NCBI GenBank assembly: GCA_949318235.1
Contig: OX439127.1
Location: 22,116,174 to 22,180,173, forward strand
DNA length: 64,000 bases
Reading direction: 5' to 3'
Source of the DNA: Ecdyonurus torrentis
Lineage: Eukaryota > Arthropoda > Insecta > Ephemeroptera > Heptageniidae
This document shows, one piece after another, positions 25,253 through 38,431 of this stretch. Position numbers and translations under genes: made by a program. The notes beneath the pieces are model-generated. The model had not been told where the DNA came from. It saw only the letters and a program-made list of their open reading frames with translations, and did no database searches. How positions within the stretch are numbered: position 1 is the stretch's first letter; each line of letters starts with the position of its first letter.

Positions 25253-26282
25253 TTTTTTTCCTTATTATTATTAGTTTACGGTTATTTTAAAATACATAGC
25301 TCTTTCCTACTAATGGATTGCAATAGGATTTAAATTTTGGGGCTGACTTACTGCAGTATCTTTGAATTGCCTCAAGAAAAAAAAAATCGGTGAAATTGGA
25401 GCGCAGTCGCGGATACCACTGCACTAGCGGTTGCATGCAACATCAGCGCGCGCATGCCACCTTTGAGCTCGGGATGACCCAATGCATTGCGCAGTCTATC
25501 AGTATATCAATGTTTTAATTTTTTTTTTCAATAGGCAGACATTTTAAATAAATTTGGCATATGTAGCGTATAAAATCGGGATTTACATAATATTTGATGA
25601 AAAATAGTTAAAATTGTATAACTAAATTTATACGTTTAAGAAAAAGAAATTTTAACGATCAACGAAAGCAAATAAACATATAGCATAATAATCTGACCTA
25701 TCTATCGCTCAAATCTCCTGTGCACCACGAATGCTTTGCGCTAAGCGCTGAGCGATTCTCGCAATGCAGTAAATATTATATAATATGGTAGTTATGGTCT
25801 ACTAACTTTTTTTGTTCAAATAAATTTAAGGAACAGTAGTGCGTCACCAAAATCAAAACCCCCCAAAAAACCCATTAAACCCAAAACTCGAAAGTTAAGT
25901 AAATTCCTCACTCATATTTTAAATTGTTAAATTAGATTTAATTACAAGCTACAATCTAAGCTAAAATAAATTCACGCATTATAGATATAAATATTTTATT
26001 TCGTTGCACGGGACCACGGGACTATGAATAAAACTCCCATGATTTTTTGTTTCGCTAATCTGAATTAACACATTAAATTTTTATTTTTATATTATTAAAT
26101 TTTAAGTTTTAATATGCATTATTAATCTTAGAATTTTTAAATTTTATTTTGCAGTACCTAAGTTTTAAAGTTTTATTTGTATAATTTTTTGAGTGAGAAA
26201 TAAACGATTTTAAAATACAATATCATGCAGCTCTAAATGGTAAATTTAACGCACGATAAATTGGGGATGCAGCGTAACTCAC

Positions 26283-26460
26283 CTGTGTCGGGCAGTGTAG
26301 ATGCGACTCGGGTGGAGATGAAGTTCCTGATGTTGCTGGCCGTGCTGACACCACTCGTGTTACTGAATTTATCAGTAAAAAAGGCTAAAGGACTGCCGCC
26401 ATGACTTGTGTTGGTGGTAGCGGCAGCGGCCGGAATATTTTGTTGCTCTGAATTTGCCGT
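26283..26460 (-). CDS. ChAT: Choline acetyltransferase, first coding exon (N-terminal part; non-AUG start proposed)
   Basis: ChAT makes acetylcholine from choline and acetyl-CoA in cholinergic nerve terminals. This exon encodes about 59 residues of its N-terminus, before the catalytic domain. The frame runs TANSEQQNIPAAAA... to SNIRNFISTRVASTLPDTG. The end resembles Drosophila ChAT (SNLRGFLTHRLS...PSDTG, from memory). It ends with a perfect splice donor, ACACAG|GTGAGT, leaving one base (phase 1). That base joins exon 2 to make the Gly of DTG|WKDS. The last in-frame stop is a TAG at 26487-26485, and no AUG follows in this frame. I start at the ACG at 26460 because it has A at -3 and G at +4, and because MANSEQQ would then resemble the fly MASNEAS start. 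The exon is GC-rich in an AT-rich background. Exon identity is strong; the exact start codon is an inference. Confidence 0.88.
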
Positions 26461-26650
26461 GTTGGAGGCCGGTGCACCGCCGAGCTACCAAGTTGCCTGC
26501 CTGCCCTTTATCTCCGTGCCGAGCTGCCTCCGCTTTGTGTGCCGCGCTGCCTGATTCTGGCAGTCAGTAAGTACCATGAGCCGCCTGCGCTGCCCCTCAT
26601 CTTTTCGCACCCCCGTATAAGCCAAGCCACGCAAGCGCCCTTAAATATAA
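26461..26650 (-). promoter_or_regulatory. Probable ChAT/VAChT promoter and 5' leader with upstream reading frames
   Basis: A GC-rich block directly upstream of ChAT exon 1 begins just after TATATTTAA (26649-26641, minus strand), a plausible TATA box. Transcription would then start near 26620, though I see no clear initiator. The leader holds an ATG at 26600 opening a 31-codon frame that closes before the ChAT frame. A second ATG at 26577 is in the ChAT frame but runs about 30 codons to the TAG at 26487. A third ATG, at 26402, lies inside coding exon 1 in another frame, has G at -3 and +4, and gives only MAAVL before a stop. These would be expected to limit translation. The transcription start is not demonstrated. 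Confidence 0.55.
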
Positions 26651-27636
26651 GACCTTATTGGCCCAAATATCACGCCGCATCACGCCCAACATTAAAATAT
26701 ATCTAAAATAACAAAAGAAGCATTTTTCCTTTTTTTTTTTTCTTATCTTTGAAAATATATTATAGCTTATTTTTGAAATTTTATAACGTTAAAATATAAA
26801 TATACATTATTTAATAAATTTTGAAAATAATTGATTATTTTTATACCATAAACTTTCTCTTTTTTTTTTTTAATACAGATACACGCAAATTAAAATTATA
26901 TATATATACACATTTGTTTTCCAATAAAACTTTTTAAATTGCTTTTGCTCTCGTAATATTTTTTCATGAATTTATATTAAATAAGAGAAAGTTATCAGTG
27001 AATCTAAAAGTTTGGAAGAAGGAAAAAAAAAAAAAAAAAAAAACGTATTTCATCGTATCACTTTTGAACTTGAAATATGCTAATAATATATTGATTTATT
27101 TATAGAATTCTGTTTCACCTGTATTAAAATATAGAGATGAGTAAGCTGATTGAAATACGGATTACGTTTCTTCATTCAAATGCTATTATTGATTGTATTG
27201 ATGTTTACAAAGTATGATTTGCAATGTGGCAATGACCGACAAGTCATCTTTGTCGCTATACAAACTCGTGAATGCGAAGCACGTGGAAAAGCACGAGACT
27301 ATTAGCGAGTTCCTTTTTTTGTCACGTGAACTTTCAATTCTTTGCTCTCAGTCTCTCTCTCTCTCTCTCTCTCTCTCGCAAAAAAAAATCCCTGAACAAA
27401 AAAAAAAAAAAAAAAAAAATTTATCTATCTGAAATACAAAAATTAAATTAGAAGAAAAAAAAATCGTAAAAACTATAAAGTTCTTATATGGATCACAAAG
27501 ATGAAGAATACCAACAAAACGTTTCCAACAATCATTTAACTCGTGGTTTATAAATAAATAATTTTAACAATTAAACATTATTTTGAAACCATTCTGTCGT
27601 AAAGCTAAATCACTGGATAAAGTGAAAAAAAAAAAA

Positions 27637-27863
27637 ATACTATACACCATTACCAAAATAAGAAGGAATACAACCGGATGCACCCTCTTTTCTCGGATTC
27701 TAATTAAGTTACAGAAATAAAATGTAACACGTATTAACTTCAATATTACATTGATCACCTGTAAAATTTTGGTGTATATCTGGGAGAAATTGTTTGAGAA
27801 AAAGGGGTGCATCCGGTTGTAAAAATTTCTGATCTTATTTTGGCTAGGGTGTAGTTTACTATA
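27637..27863. mobile_element. Foldback element upstream of ChAT
   Basis: The left arm (27637-27695) reads ACACCATTACCAAAATAAGA then ACAACCGGATGCACCCTCTT. The right arm (27790-27863) is its inverse (AAGGGGTGCATCCGGTTGTA ... TTATTTTGGCTAGGGTGTAG). The arms are separated by about 95 bases. It lies roughly 1 kb upstream of ChAT exon 1 and has no coding frame. Confidence 0.6.
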
Positions 27864-28042
27864 ATAAAAGTAAATTTACATAGGCAACATTTTTTTTTTA
27901 TAACCATAACACATTTAAATTGCATCACCATATTTCACGTGAGAGGATCCATTCTAAATTAATATAATTTAATTAAACTTATTATTTAATAATAACTTAA
28001 TAACTTTGAGCCTTTATCCACATAAAGACAAATAAAAATAAT

Positions 28043-28043
28043 A

Positions 28044-28090
<47 letters not shown>

Positions 28091-28271
28091 CAGAGAGAAG
28101 ACAGTGTACTTTATCTGAAATTGATTTGAATGTGTTGACATTATTGTCAGCCAAATATGTGTGAAGAATTTTCAATATATCTAAACTAACTCATGATAAA
28201 AATTTATGCAAATTGATGGTATGAAAAATTTAACCAATAAAATGATTCCATATAAAAACGTTTAAGAGCAG

Positions 28272-28305
<34 letters not shown>
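28043..28305. repeat. GA microsatellite and poly(A)
   Basis: GA repeats at 28043-28098 with two CAGAGA interruptions, and a poly(A) run at 28275-28305. Confidence 0.9.
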
Positions 28306-28306
<1 letters not shown>

Positions 28307-29593
28307 GAAAATATATTTCAATGTAAGTCTTAAAAAATATTGCTTTGTAAAACACTAAACACTATCTTTAGGTTATTATTATTAACTAACGTTAATGAAT
28401 TTTTTCTAACTTGAAACCCTATTACTATGTAAATTATATTGCTTTATTGTTGGCTATTTTTATTGTTGGCTATTTTTATTGTTTAATATTATTATTGCTT
28501 TTAATTTTACAATGTATATGAGATGCGTGATGAATATTTATTTTCAAATTATTGAAGAAAAATAGTATATAGAAGAAGAATTACCTAAAAATAACTGCTA
28601 TTTTAAAAAATAAAAAATTTGAACAATGAAAAGTATTATTTACTGTTGTTGTTTTCGTTTTTTTCAAAAATAACTTCAGTTAATGACTATGGTTTATAGT
28701 TAAAAATGCAATACACTTTTACAATTCTTTGAAGTTAAAATGCAATAAAAATATGTTGTGGTAGTTTACTTATAACTCACATGCCACTCATGTCATGAAA
28801 AAGTAAAACAGTAATAATAAATTATAATGAATCTTGTAACATTGTACTGTAGTTTATAAGTAAAGTAAGAAATATAATCAGTTTTGCATAACATTTTATA
28901 ATAATTTTGAACTATGAAGAAATCTATAGGCTATATTTTCATCAAAGTAATAAAATAATTTAAATGTAATAGTTTTTTTTCCTCATATTTAAAAACATAG
29001 CTACTCAAAATGTTATTTTATAATAAAAGTCGTAACAAATTTCTAATGTAGAATCTATTGAATACTATAATCAAAAAAAAAAAAAAAAAAAAAAAAAGAG
29101 TGCATTGTTAACATTGAAATTTGTTAACGGTTATATATAAAATAACAAACATGTTAAATTACGGAGTACATAGGTTTGAAGTTACCGTTTGATAATTTCA
29201 ATTGAAATTGATTAATATTTGCCAATCAACTTGTATTTAGATATGAATGTTATATTTGAAGAGTACGTACTTCTATAATACTTATTACTGTTTGCATCAT
29301 TTATATTCAAACATGTATTACAAATAACAATTGAACAATGACATTACTTTGAACTCAACTCTATGTGTTAGTGTCCTTAGTGACATCGTGACATCGTAAT
29401 TTAGACCTGTTATTTATTAGAAACCTTTGAGCGTATTGGGAATAATTTATAATAACTTTTGAACTTTTTGAACTTGGTTTTTCAAACTTTGAATAATAAC
29501 TGTATAATGTTTTCTGTTAATTTTGAAAAAAAAATTTTAATTTAGAAATCTGATAAAAAAATAAAAAAATAAAAAAAAAATAAAAAAAAAAAT

Positions 29594-29733
<140 letters not shown>

Positions 29734-30104
29734 AAAAAGTTTAAATTAAATTAAATCTGCTATATGATTAAAAATTGTAGTTTCCTGGCGCTGTGAGATG
29801 CTAAAATCTCAATATTTAACTTTTGGAGACAACTTTTATTTTTTTTATTATTTTTTTTTTATGCAGCTTTACACTTACATATAAAATGCCAACATTTGAG
29901 TAAAAAAAAAAAAAAAAAAATGGAATAAATAAATAAAACCATTCTTTGATATTTTTTTAACACAATCTAATAAGACGGTGCTATATATTTTTGTTTCCTT
30001 ATTTCATATTCCTTAAAGACTATAAGTTACAAAAGTTCTATTTTTATGATACAAGATATAGACAGAAGATAGATGTTTAATTTCAATTGTGACTGGAATG
30101 GCAC

Positions 30105-30615
30105 TGCAGGGGCGGACTGGGCCTCCACGGCCCTTCGAGATATCTAAAGAGAAACGGCCCCTACCCGTTGGGGGGTCTGGGGGGCCATGCCCCCCAGTAT
30201 CGCGCCGCAGGTGAAAATTTTACGAAAAAGGGGGCGTGGCTTGCTAATTTTACAATCATTTTACGTAAGAAGAAAAAAAAAAAAAAAGGCAAGAATAGAA
30301 CATATTTATTTATGTATAATAATATTATATTTTTGTGACATGATGAAACAGCAAATAAATTTTATAAATTTTGTTTTTACAAAGTTCATCAAAAGGATTA
30401 TTCCTCACCATAAGATCTTATTATAATTATATCAATTTCTAAACTATCCATAAAATTTAATGTTTTCCTTTCCTCCCTTCTTGCTTTTTTTTTTATTTTA
30501 TTTTTTTTTATTATTTTTTTTTTTGCGTTGCTTTTTTGCGACGACGGCCCGATGGCCCTCTTTAGTCGCGGCCCTTCGAGATAATCTCGAAATCTCGGTG
30601 CTCAATCCGCCACTG
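30105..30615. mobile_element. hAT-like non-autonomous element with 8-base target duplication
   Basis: A unit of about 510 bases starts TGCAGGGGCGGACTGGGCC and ends, reverse-complemented, CAGTGGCGGATTGAGCACC. GGCCCTTCGAGAT occurs near both ends. It is flanked by AATGGCAC (30097-30104) and AATGGCAG (30616-30623), an 8-base duplication with one mismatch, as hAT transposases leave. The interior has no credible transposase frame and has gained AT-rich simple sequence. Confidence 0.6.
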
Positions 30616-32591
30616 AATGGCAGGTGATATAGTATTGGTGGTCTAACAGCGGAGGAGGGTATGAGATCATCAGTTGCTGACGCCTATGGGTGGGTGGATG
30701 GGTGGGTGCTTAAATGTCGTTGCTAGGAGCAACTTAAAATACGTCATTCCCTTACATTCATAAGAATAAAAAGTTAGCACAAGAAAATTCATTTCCTATT
30801 ACAGGAAACTTAGGAAAATGTTATATCACTTTTTACATTTTACAACTGTTTTATTTAAAAAATAAAAATTAATAAAGGAGTAAGGTACGCGAAAACTCTA
30901 CAAAATTGAGTAGTTAGATTTAATAAAAGCCCAACTTTTATTTTAATGGTTAAAACTTTTAAACTTTTAGCTTCAAATTCCAATTATGTAATTAGAAAGC
31001 AGTGTATTATTTATCACGTAAATGCTTATTAATATTAATTACCTTGTTAAACCTAGACTTTGATATTAACATATTAATTACATTATCTATAGATTGTTAT
31101 TGATTGGCAAAAATTATTGTTTAAATATTCAAATACTTTATTAATATAATATGCAATACGTATTTTCAATATTTCAACGTGACGTAATAACATGAATAAA
31201 TTATAAAAATTATAAGTTGGAGGGGAAGATCGTCCGGGCATCGGCTTTTTTGGACGTGTGGACCCGGTAAAATGGCCGAAAGCGAGAGAAAGAGAGAGAT
31301 AGAGAGAAGGCAAAGTAGGCTTAAAATATAGCGTATGTAATAATTTCCACTTCATAAATTTTTTATATATTAGAAGAATTTCAATCTGAAATTAAATTTT
31401 AAGCATATATGTTAGTTAAATTTTGACTTAACTTAGAATTTGAAAATGTATTAAATGATACCGTATTTTATGAACTTTTTAAAATTTACTTTTATCTGTA
31501 AAGATACAAGCTTTTTATCTAGCGAAGAATGATTAAGAATGTTCTAGAAATTCCAAATCAACACAAAAGCTTACAGTGTATGATTTTTGTTTCTATAAAA
31601 TAAGTTACAAATATAACATTAAAAACTTTGTTATAGTGTAATAATGACATTAAGAAAAGTAATTAAAAAATTAAGATAATTTTTCTTCTACTCTTCATTG
31701 CCTAGGCCAGCTTAATTTATAATTACTACATAGGAGATTTATGGATGAAATTTGTCATACAATTCTTTTGAATATGAAAGAAATAAGTAAATAAATGTTG
31801 TTGTTTTATATTTTGTGTGGTTGGGACTTAATTTTTATTATTTTTTTATGAACAATAAAATTATTAAAAACAAAAAATATGACGTAGGCTTTTGTTTCTG
31901 GATTTGATACACAAATCTTGTTATTGCTATATTATCTGTATAGTGATATAATATAAAATAATGTTACCAACTTTTATATATATATAAAATTATTTGACAA
32001 TTTGGTTATTGTATATTTTACGATATTGAATATTTGATATCTAAGTCATGATGTGTAACTGTAACTGACATATTACACTTTGATAAAATAATAAATTCTT
32101 TTTTACTTTAAAATGTCCATGTAATTTTTTTAATAAAATGTCAAAACCACTCCATGATGTTTAATTAAAAGAATATGTATAACCATTTAAACGTAACTTA
32201 ATAATTGCTTTTTGTGGTTTTGAAGCAAGAAGCCTCAAAGGACGATCTAATAACATCTGTATTATATATAATAACAAAAGTATGAATAATAATAATAATA
32301 ATACAAAAAAGCACTATATAAAAAAGTGTGTTTACGTCCTTTGTTTCATGTTTAATAAATAACCTGTCAATAAGTCTATTGTTCATTAAATAACTTTTGC
32401 TATTAAAAAAAAAACACAACATAATTATTATTTTTAATAACATGTAGTTAAGTAATTACATGTTGTAAACAATTTATATAATAGCTTATTGTGCTGAAAA
32501 CAATAAAAAATTATACGACAGTTTAAAAATACATACATGTATATTATGCGTGTGTGGTGTGTGTATATTTATTTGTGTATGTGTATATGTA

Positions 32592-32992
<401 letters not shown>

Positions 32993-33199
32993 TTAAAAAG
33001 TTATTTCATGTTCAAAAATACTTCTTGAACACGTTGACTGTTCATGTTACAGCAATTCTCTGTACTTTTTTTTTATGTCTCTCGAGAATTTGTTTCACTC
33101 CTCTTCACTCCCTCTTTATATACGTACTTTTAAATCCCCAAGTCACCAAAGCTGCAAACCAGATTATCTGTGCTAAGAATCAATGGAAGAACAGAAATA

Positions 33200-33216
33200 G
33201 CGAGAGGGAGAGAGAA

Positions 33217-33271
<55 letters not shown>
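33200..33271. repeat. GA microsatellite
   Basis: GA repeats with early GGGA and AAAGA interruptions. The overlapping open frames are artefacts. Confidence 0.95.
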
Positions 33272-33273
<2 letters not shown>

Positions 33274-34140
33274 AACTTTTCTACCTATATAACTAACACT
33301 GTATATGACCAAAATATTAGCTAAACTTAGCGTAATTCAAAGTTCTGTAAATTGCAGTGTTTTTATTGCTTTTCAGATATTTTAAAATAATTAAACAATA
33401 ATAAAAATAATATTTTTATCAAAAGTATCAGTGACTCTATTTCGTTATTCATATTGTTTTCATTAATTTTAATTATTATTAATGAAGATAAAATATATAT
33501 TTTAATATTATTGAAAAAAAAAAGTCATTAAAATCATCATTAATATTGAAGTCTGGAAAAGAACACACACAAGAACATTTTTATTTACTCTCCTCTTGTA
33601 AAATAAATTCATTCATTATATTATGAAAACATAGATACATGAATACGAGATATATTTTTTTTATGTCGTAATATTGTGAATATTTAGGGTAGAGTTACTT
33701 TATCTCGTTATTTCCGTGATGCTCATGCATAAAAAAATTAAACGTACAATTGTATTGAGTGGGTTCCGTCACCCTTCTCCTTCCTTCAACTTGTTTGCTT
33801 TGTGTAATAACTATGAGTGGGATGCTTTTGCTGTGGGGGATGAGCATACAAAAAATAAAAAAATAAATACACGTCGTACTAAAGGATATGGGGAAGATCA
33901 AAGTTGTAAAGAAATTGTACATTTATATAAATTACTTTCTTTGTTGAGTCATCCCTAGCAAAATATTGAATTTTACCTAATGTATCCTTAATTTTTTTTT
34001 TCAAGTCAAACTATGACAACTAAATATGGAACATAATGTGCTAGGTTTTATCAGAATTTTATTTTTATTACATAATGTGCTATAAGCTATATTATTTGTT
34101 CATAATAATTTAGCTAATAATATAGTTCATATAGCTATAG

Positions 34141-34261
<121 letters not shown>

Positions 34262-34500
34262 CTATAGGTTACGACTCATTAAAATGACCCGAGTTGCTTC
34301 TCATAGAGTTTCTCTCTAACTTGTCAATGAAAGTTTTCTATAAAAAAACAGTGCAATAAATGAAATATGAATTGCCACACGCCTACTTCAGAGTTACACT
34401 TTTTTATAAGACAATTGAAAATATATATTTAAAACTTTCTTAAGAGTACAGTATATTGTGCTAAAAATATAAATGTAGCAGTATTCCTGAATAAATATAT

Positions 34501-34700
34501 NNNNNNNNNNNNNNNNNNNNNNNNNNNNNNNNNNNNNNNNNNNNNNNNNNNNNNNNNNNNNNNNNNNNNNNNNNNNNNNNNNNNNNNNNNNNNNNNNNNN
34601 NNNNNNNNNNNNNNNNNNNNNNNNNNNNNNNNNNNNNNNNNNNNNNNNNNNNNNNNNNNNNNNNNNNNNNNNNNNNNNNNNNNNNNNNNNNNNNNNNNNN
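34501..34700. other. Assembly gap (200 N)
   Basis: Exactly 200 undetermined bases, most likely a scaffold gap of fixed nominal size, not far after a long AT microsatellite (34142-34255). Confidence 0.95.
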
Positions 34701-37003
34701 AGCTTTCTATAATTACATTAATTGTAATTATTAACGTGTGTTAACATGTTTCACATTATTTTCATGTGTAGATAACATTTAATAGTTTATTTAAATATTT
34801 ATATATTTGAACTCTAAAAATTATATATTATCTTCGAGTTTTTAATAATGAACTAATAAAAGGAAGTAAAAAAATAATAATAAAAAATCTTCAAACTTAA
34901 TCCAAATATTATAAAAAAGTTAAACCACTTTTGTAAAATAAGAAGATTAACAAAATGATGATTAAATATTACTGTATATACTTTAGTTAAATTTTCAGAA
35001 GTTGAATGTTGGTGTAAGACTAGAGAGGAGATAGACTTTCAAAGCCTAAACACACAGGATATTTATCCTTATTTTTTTCTCTCTCGCCACTATAAACAAA
35101 TAATCTTGAAGGTAAAGCAAAAGTAGACACATTGAAAAGCTTCAAGCAAACAACTATCTTTGATAAAAAACTTCACTTTCTCTCAGTTGAAAGCTACTCA
35201 GTATGTCAAACCAATTTTTTTTCCTTCGACTCATGTTTATGTCACTTTCTATCAAAGCTGTTGGTGTACAAAAAAGTGAATGTACAAAAAGTGTACATTC
35301 ACATTTTTATTGAAGATGATCCTTAAAATTTGTCACGTCTTGAATTAAACATCAATATAATCCAATTTAAAGAACGTGAACTTAAATTTTATTTAAAAAT
35401 AGTTACAGATCTTTAAAACAAGCACAATTAAGTGCTTTGTGAAGTAAATTGTCTAAAGTTTCTGTTTTATATATATATATATAATTACTTACGGTACATT
35501 AATAATATAAACTTAAAAGTGACTTACAGTGAAAGTTTTAAAGGGAAATGTTGTAAATTTAAGATAAAGTACAAGTACCATTTAACTAAAATTTTACAGC
35601 TAATTAATAAACATTATTTTAATTGCTTGTTTTACATTGTTAAGATTACCGTTAATACTGGGTGAGTACATTTGTAAACCTTTCGTAAATGTAGAGAAAA
35701 AAAAACAACAAAACAACACAGTGTTTTAAAAATTAATTCAATATATTTTATGTTTTTTTATGACTGTAAAACATTTAGGAAATAATTGAAGAAGTGAAAA
35801 TTAAATTACGTAACTGACTAGTTTCTGCCTCAGTCTGTAATCTGGTATCTTAAAACTGAACGTTAATTAATTAGGTTGATTAATTAATCGAGCTATAAAC
35901 TCAAATCATGATACTTTTGACATAAACTATAGATGCCCATTTTTTTTCTTTTAAATTTTCCCTTCACTATATAGTTACCGGAAAAGTGTAAGAGTTACAA
36001 CTTCCTTACTTTTGATCTGTCGTCCCCTCTTTTCTCAATTGCTAATCCATTGTGTGATACCAACACCCGCGTACTGTAATATATGCAATGTAATAAATAT
36101 AAGTCTCACCTCTCCCCACTTGTACATATATAGTTTTTATCATAGTCATCTATTCATAGGACAGGACAATATTATTACCACACACTTCGTTCTACTATTA
36201 TGACATAATGAAGCTTTGAATATGAAATATTTTTATTGATAAGATATTAAGCTTTCATCATGACATTTAAAACCTTTTTTCTTTTTTTCTTTTCATTCAT
36301 TTATTTATAAATGAAAATATAATATAGCCAAAAATTAATTATGTTATTCCGTAATGGAGCAACTTTTATAGCAAATGAATTATGCCTTATATAAATAAGA
36401 AAAAGAAGACAAAATAACTAGATTTAAGTGGCAAAACCAACTGAAGAGTTGATTTTAATCTTAACACTTGACATTTTTGATGGTGTTAAAATTTTATGAA
36501 GTCATGAAAGTTTCTCTGAAGCAATTTTTGTACAAAACAGAGCACAGTTTTTGCGTTACATTTAATATAATCCACCCTAGCTTTTTATTATATTGACTAA
36601 TATCATTAATGTGTTAATATTAAAAATAAATATTTATGCTGCCAGTGTATGATGAGAAAGACTAATAGAAATTTAGGAGGTAATTTTAATTCATATTCTA
36701 AAAAATGATTCAGTCATGAATCGATTGATATGTGAATAAATTCTGTATGAATTGTTAAGTTCATTAAGTATTTTTAATTAATTTGTGAAAATCGAATAAC
36801 GTCACAGGTGGCAACGTATGCATGTGAGCATGAGAAAAAGTTTCCACCTGTGATGTAATTTTGTAACTTTCAAATTTTAACTAACAATATTTAATGAACT
36901 CAGTTAATTATAGTTTCTATAGATTCAGGACTAATTTTTTTATTCTTCCTTCTAATATTATTCATATGTACATTAATTAAGTAACGGTGTTTGTTATTAT
37001 TGA

Positions 37004-37005
<2 letters not shown>

Positions 37006-37040
<35 letters not shown>
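37006..37040. repeat. GTT microsatellite
   Basis: About eleven GTT trinucleotide units. Confidence 0.9.
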
Positions 37041-37041
<1 letters not shown>

Positions 37042-37844
37042 TACCATGTTATGTTATGTTCTCGTGCTACACATTTTACCTTACCATAGTCCCATCAAGA
37101 CATTGTCTTATTGACGTGGACCATGGAAACCACACACACGGTCTGACCACAACCACAATAATCTAAAATAGGTATATTAGTGTTAATATAGTTATGGTTC
37201 TATAGAATATAAATATTATTTCGTTATTCATTTGAGCATTCCATGATAAATTAATGACTTTCGTTAAAAAATTTAACTGTTGCAAATCTAGTGATCTCAA
37301 TATATATTTTTTAAGATGTTTTCTCTTAAAAACAAAATTCAGCTAAAGGGACAAATTGAATTGAGTAAATTGTTAAACAACATATCAGAATATACTTGTG
37401 AGACCACCTTTGATGAATATACCATGAAGATGAATATATTAATGACAATTTTAAAAGTTGCGTATTGCTATCAATATCATATTTGTATATTATGTATTAT
37501 ATGTATTTGTTTAGAACCATTGTAAACATATTACTCACAATAGAATTTAATTAATATTTTTCTTGGATATTTTATGAATATAATAGTACCATATTAACTT
37601 ATATTTTATTTGGTTTTATTTCCAAAACCATGCAGGCGAAACTATTTTACAACATTTCATTTCATAATAATTTCAATAAATTCAAATTCTTAATAATAAT
37701 ACTAAGTTTATTTAAGACAAATACTGTACACGGCTATTTCAGCCCTATTACGTGTTGTTACACAGTTATTAAATAATACCAAGATACATGGAGAGAGATA
37801 TGGATACATATGATATATTATATAAGATATATATGATTATGGAG

Positions 37845-37963
<119 letters not shown>

Positions 37964-38400
37964 CACTACAATCACAGCTTGTATTTCTCATAAAATAATA
38001 AGCATAATACTCAGTATACGAGATGAGAATTCAAAATGCTATATTGGCATTAATACTGTAGGGACGCAAATGTAATGTAGATAATTTTGTAGGTCATTAG
38101 CATAAAGATATATACAGTATTTTAATGACTTAGATATACTATTATTGTGTCGAGAAAATTAATTGCAATGGTCAAAGTAAAGGTAAACTATAAGGTAAAC
38201 AATATTTCAAAATTCATACACCAGAATTTCTATTTCTTTTTACAATTACTGTGTTCTGTGTTCTATCTTAGATATAAATGTGAATCGGACAGTGTTAGTA
38301 ATTAAAATTGAAGGTATATTAATCTACATATTAATAAATTATGGATATCCCTTTTCCGTTCAACTAACCACCAACCAACTTCCAACTTTCATAAGCCCCT

Positions 38401-38431
<31 letters not shown>

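Larger units (their letters stand above)
17771..26282 (-). other. ChAT intron 1, part upstream of VAChT
   Basis: About 8.5 kb lie between the ChAT exon-1 donor and the VAChT leader. It holds GA repeats (19344-19388, 22115-22157), the 23.06-23.69 kb tandem duplication with TGACGTCA sites, a GC-richer block at 22190-22350 and another at 25380-25500. No coding exon is recognised. Being close to the shared first exon, it is a natural place for cholinergic regulatory DNA, but that is inference. Confidence 0.55.

Noticed and set aside
31083..31355. Possible exon in the GC-richer patch at 31.2-31.3 kb
   Set aside because: No good splice pair and no recognised protein; the frame is largely AT-rich plus a CT-type repeat.
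33025..33324. 99-codon plus frame with a hydrophobic start
   Set aside because: Two thirds of it is a GA microsatellite; no conserved domain.
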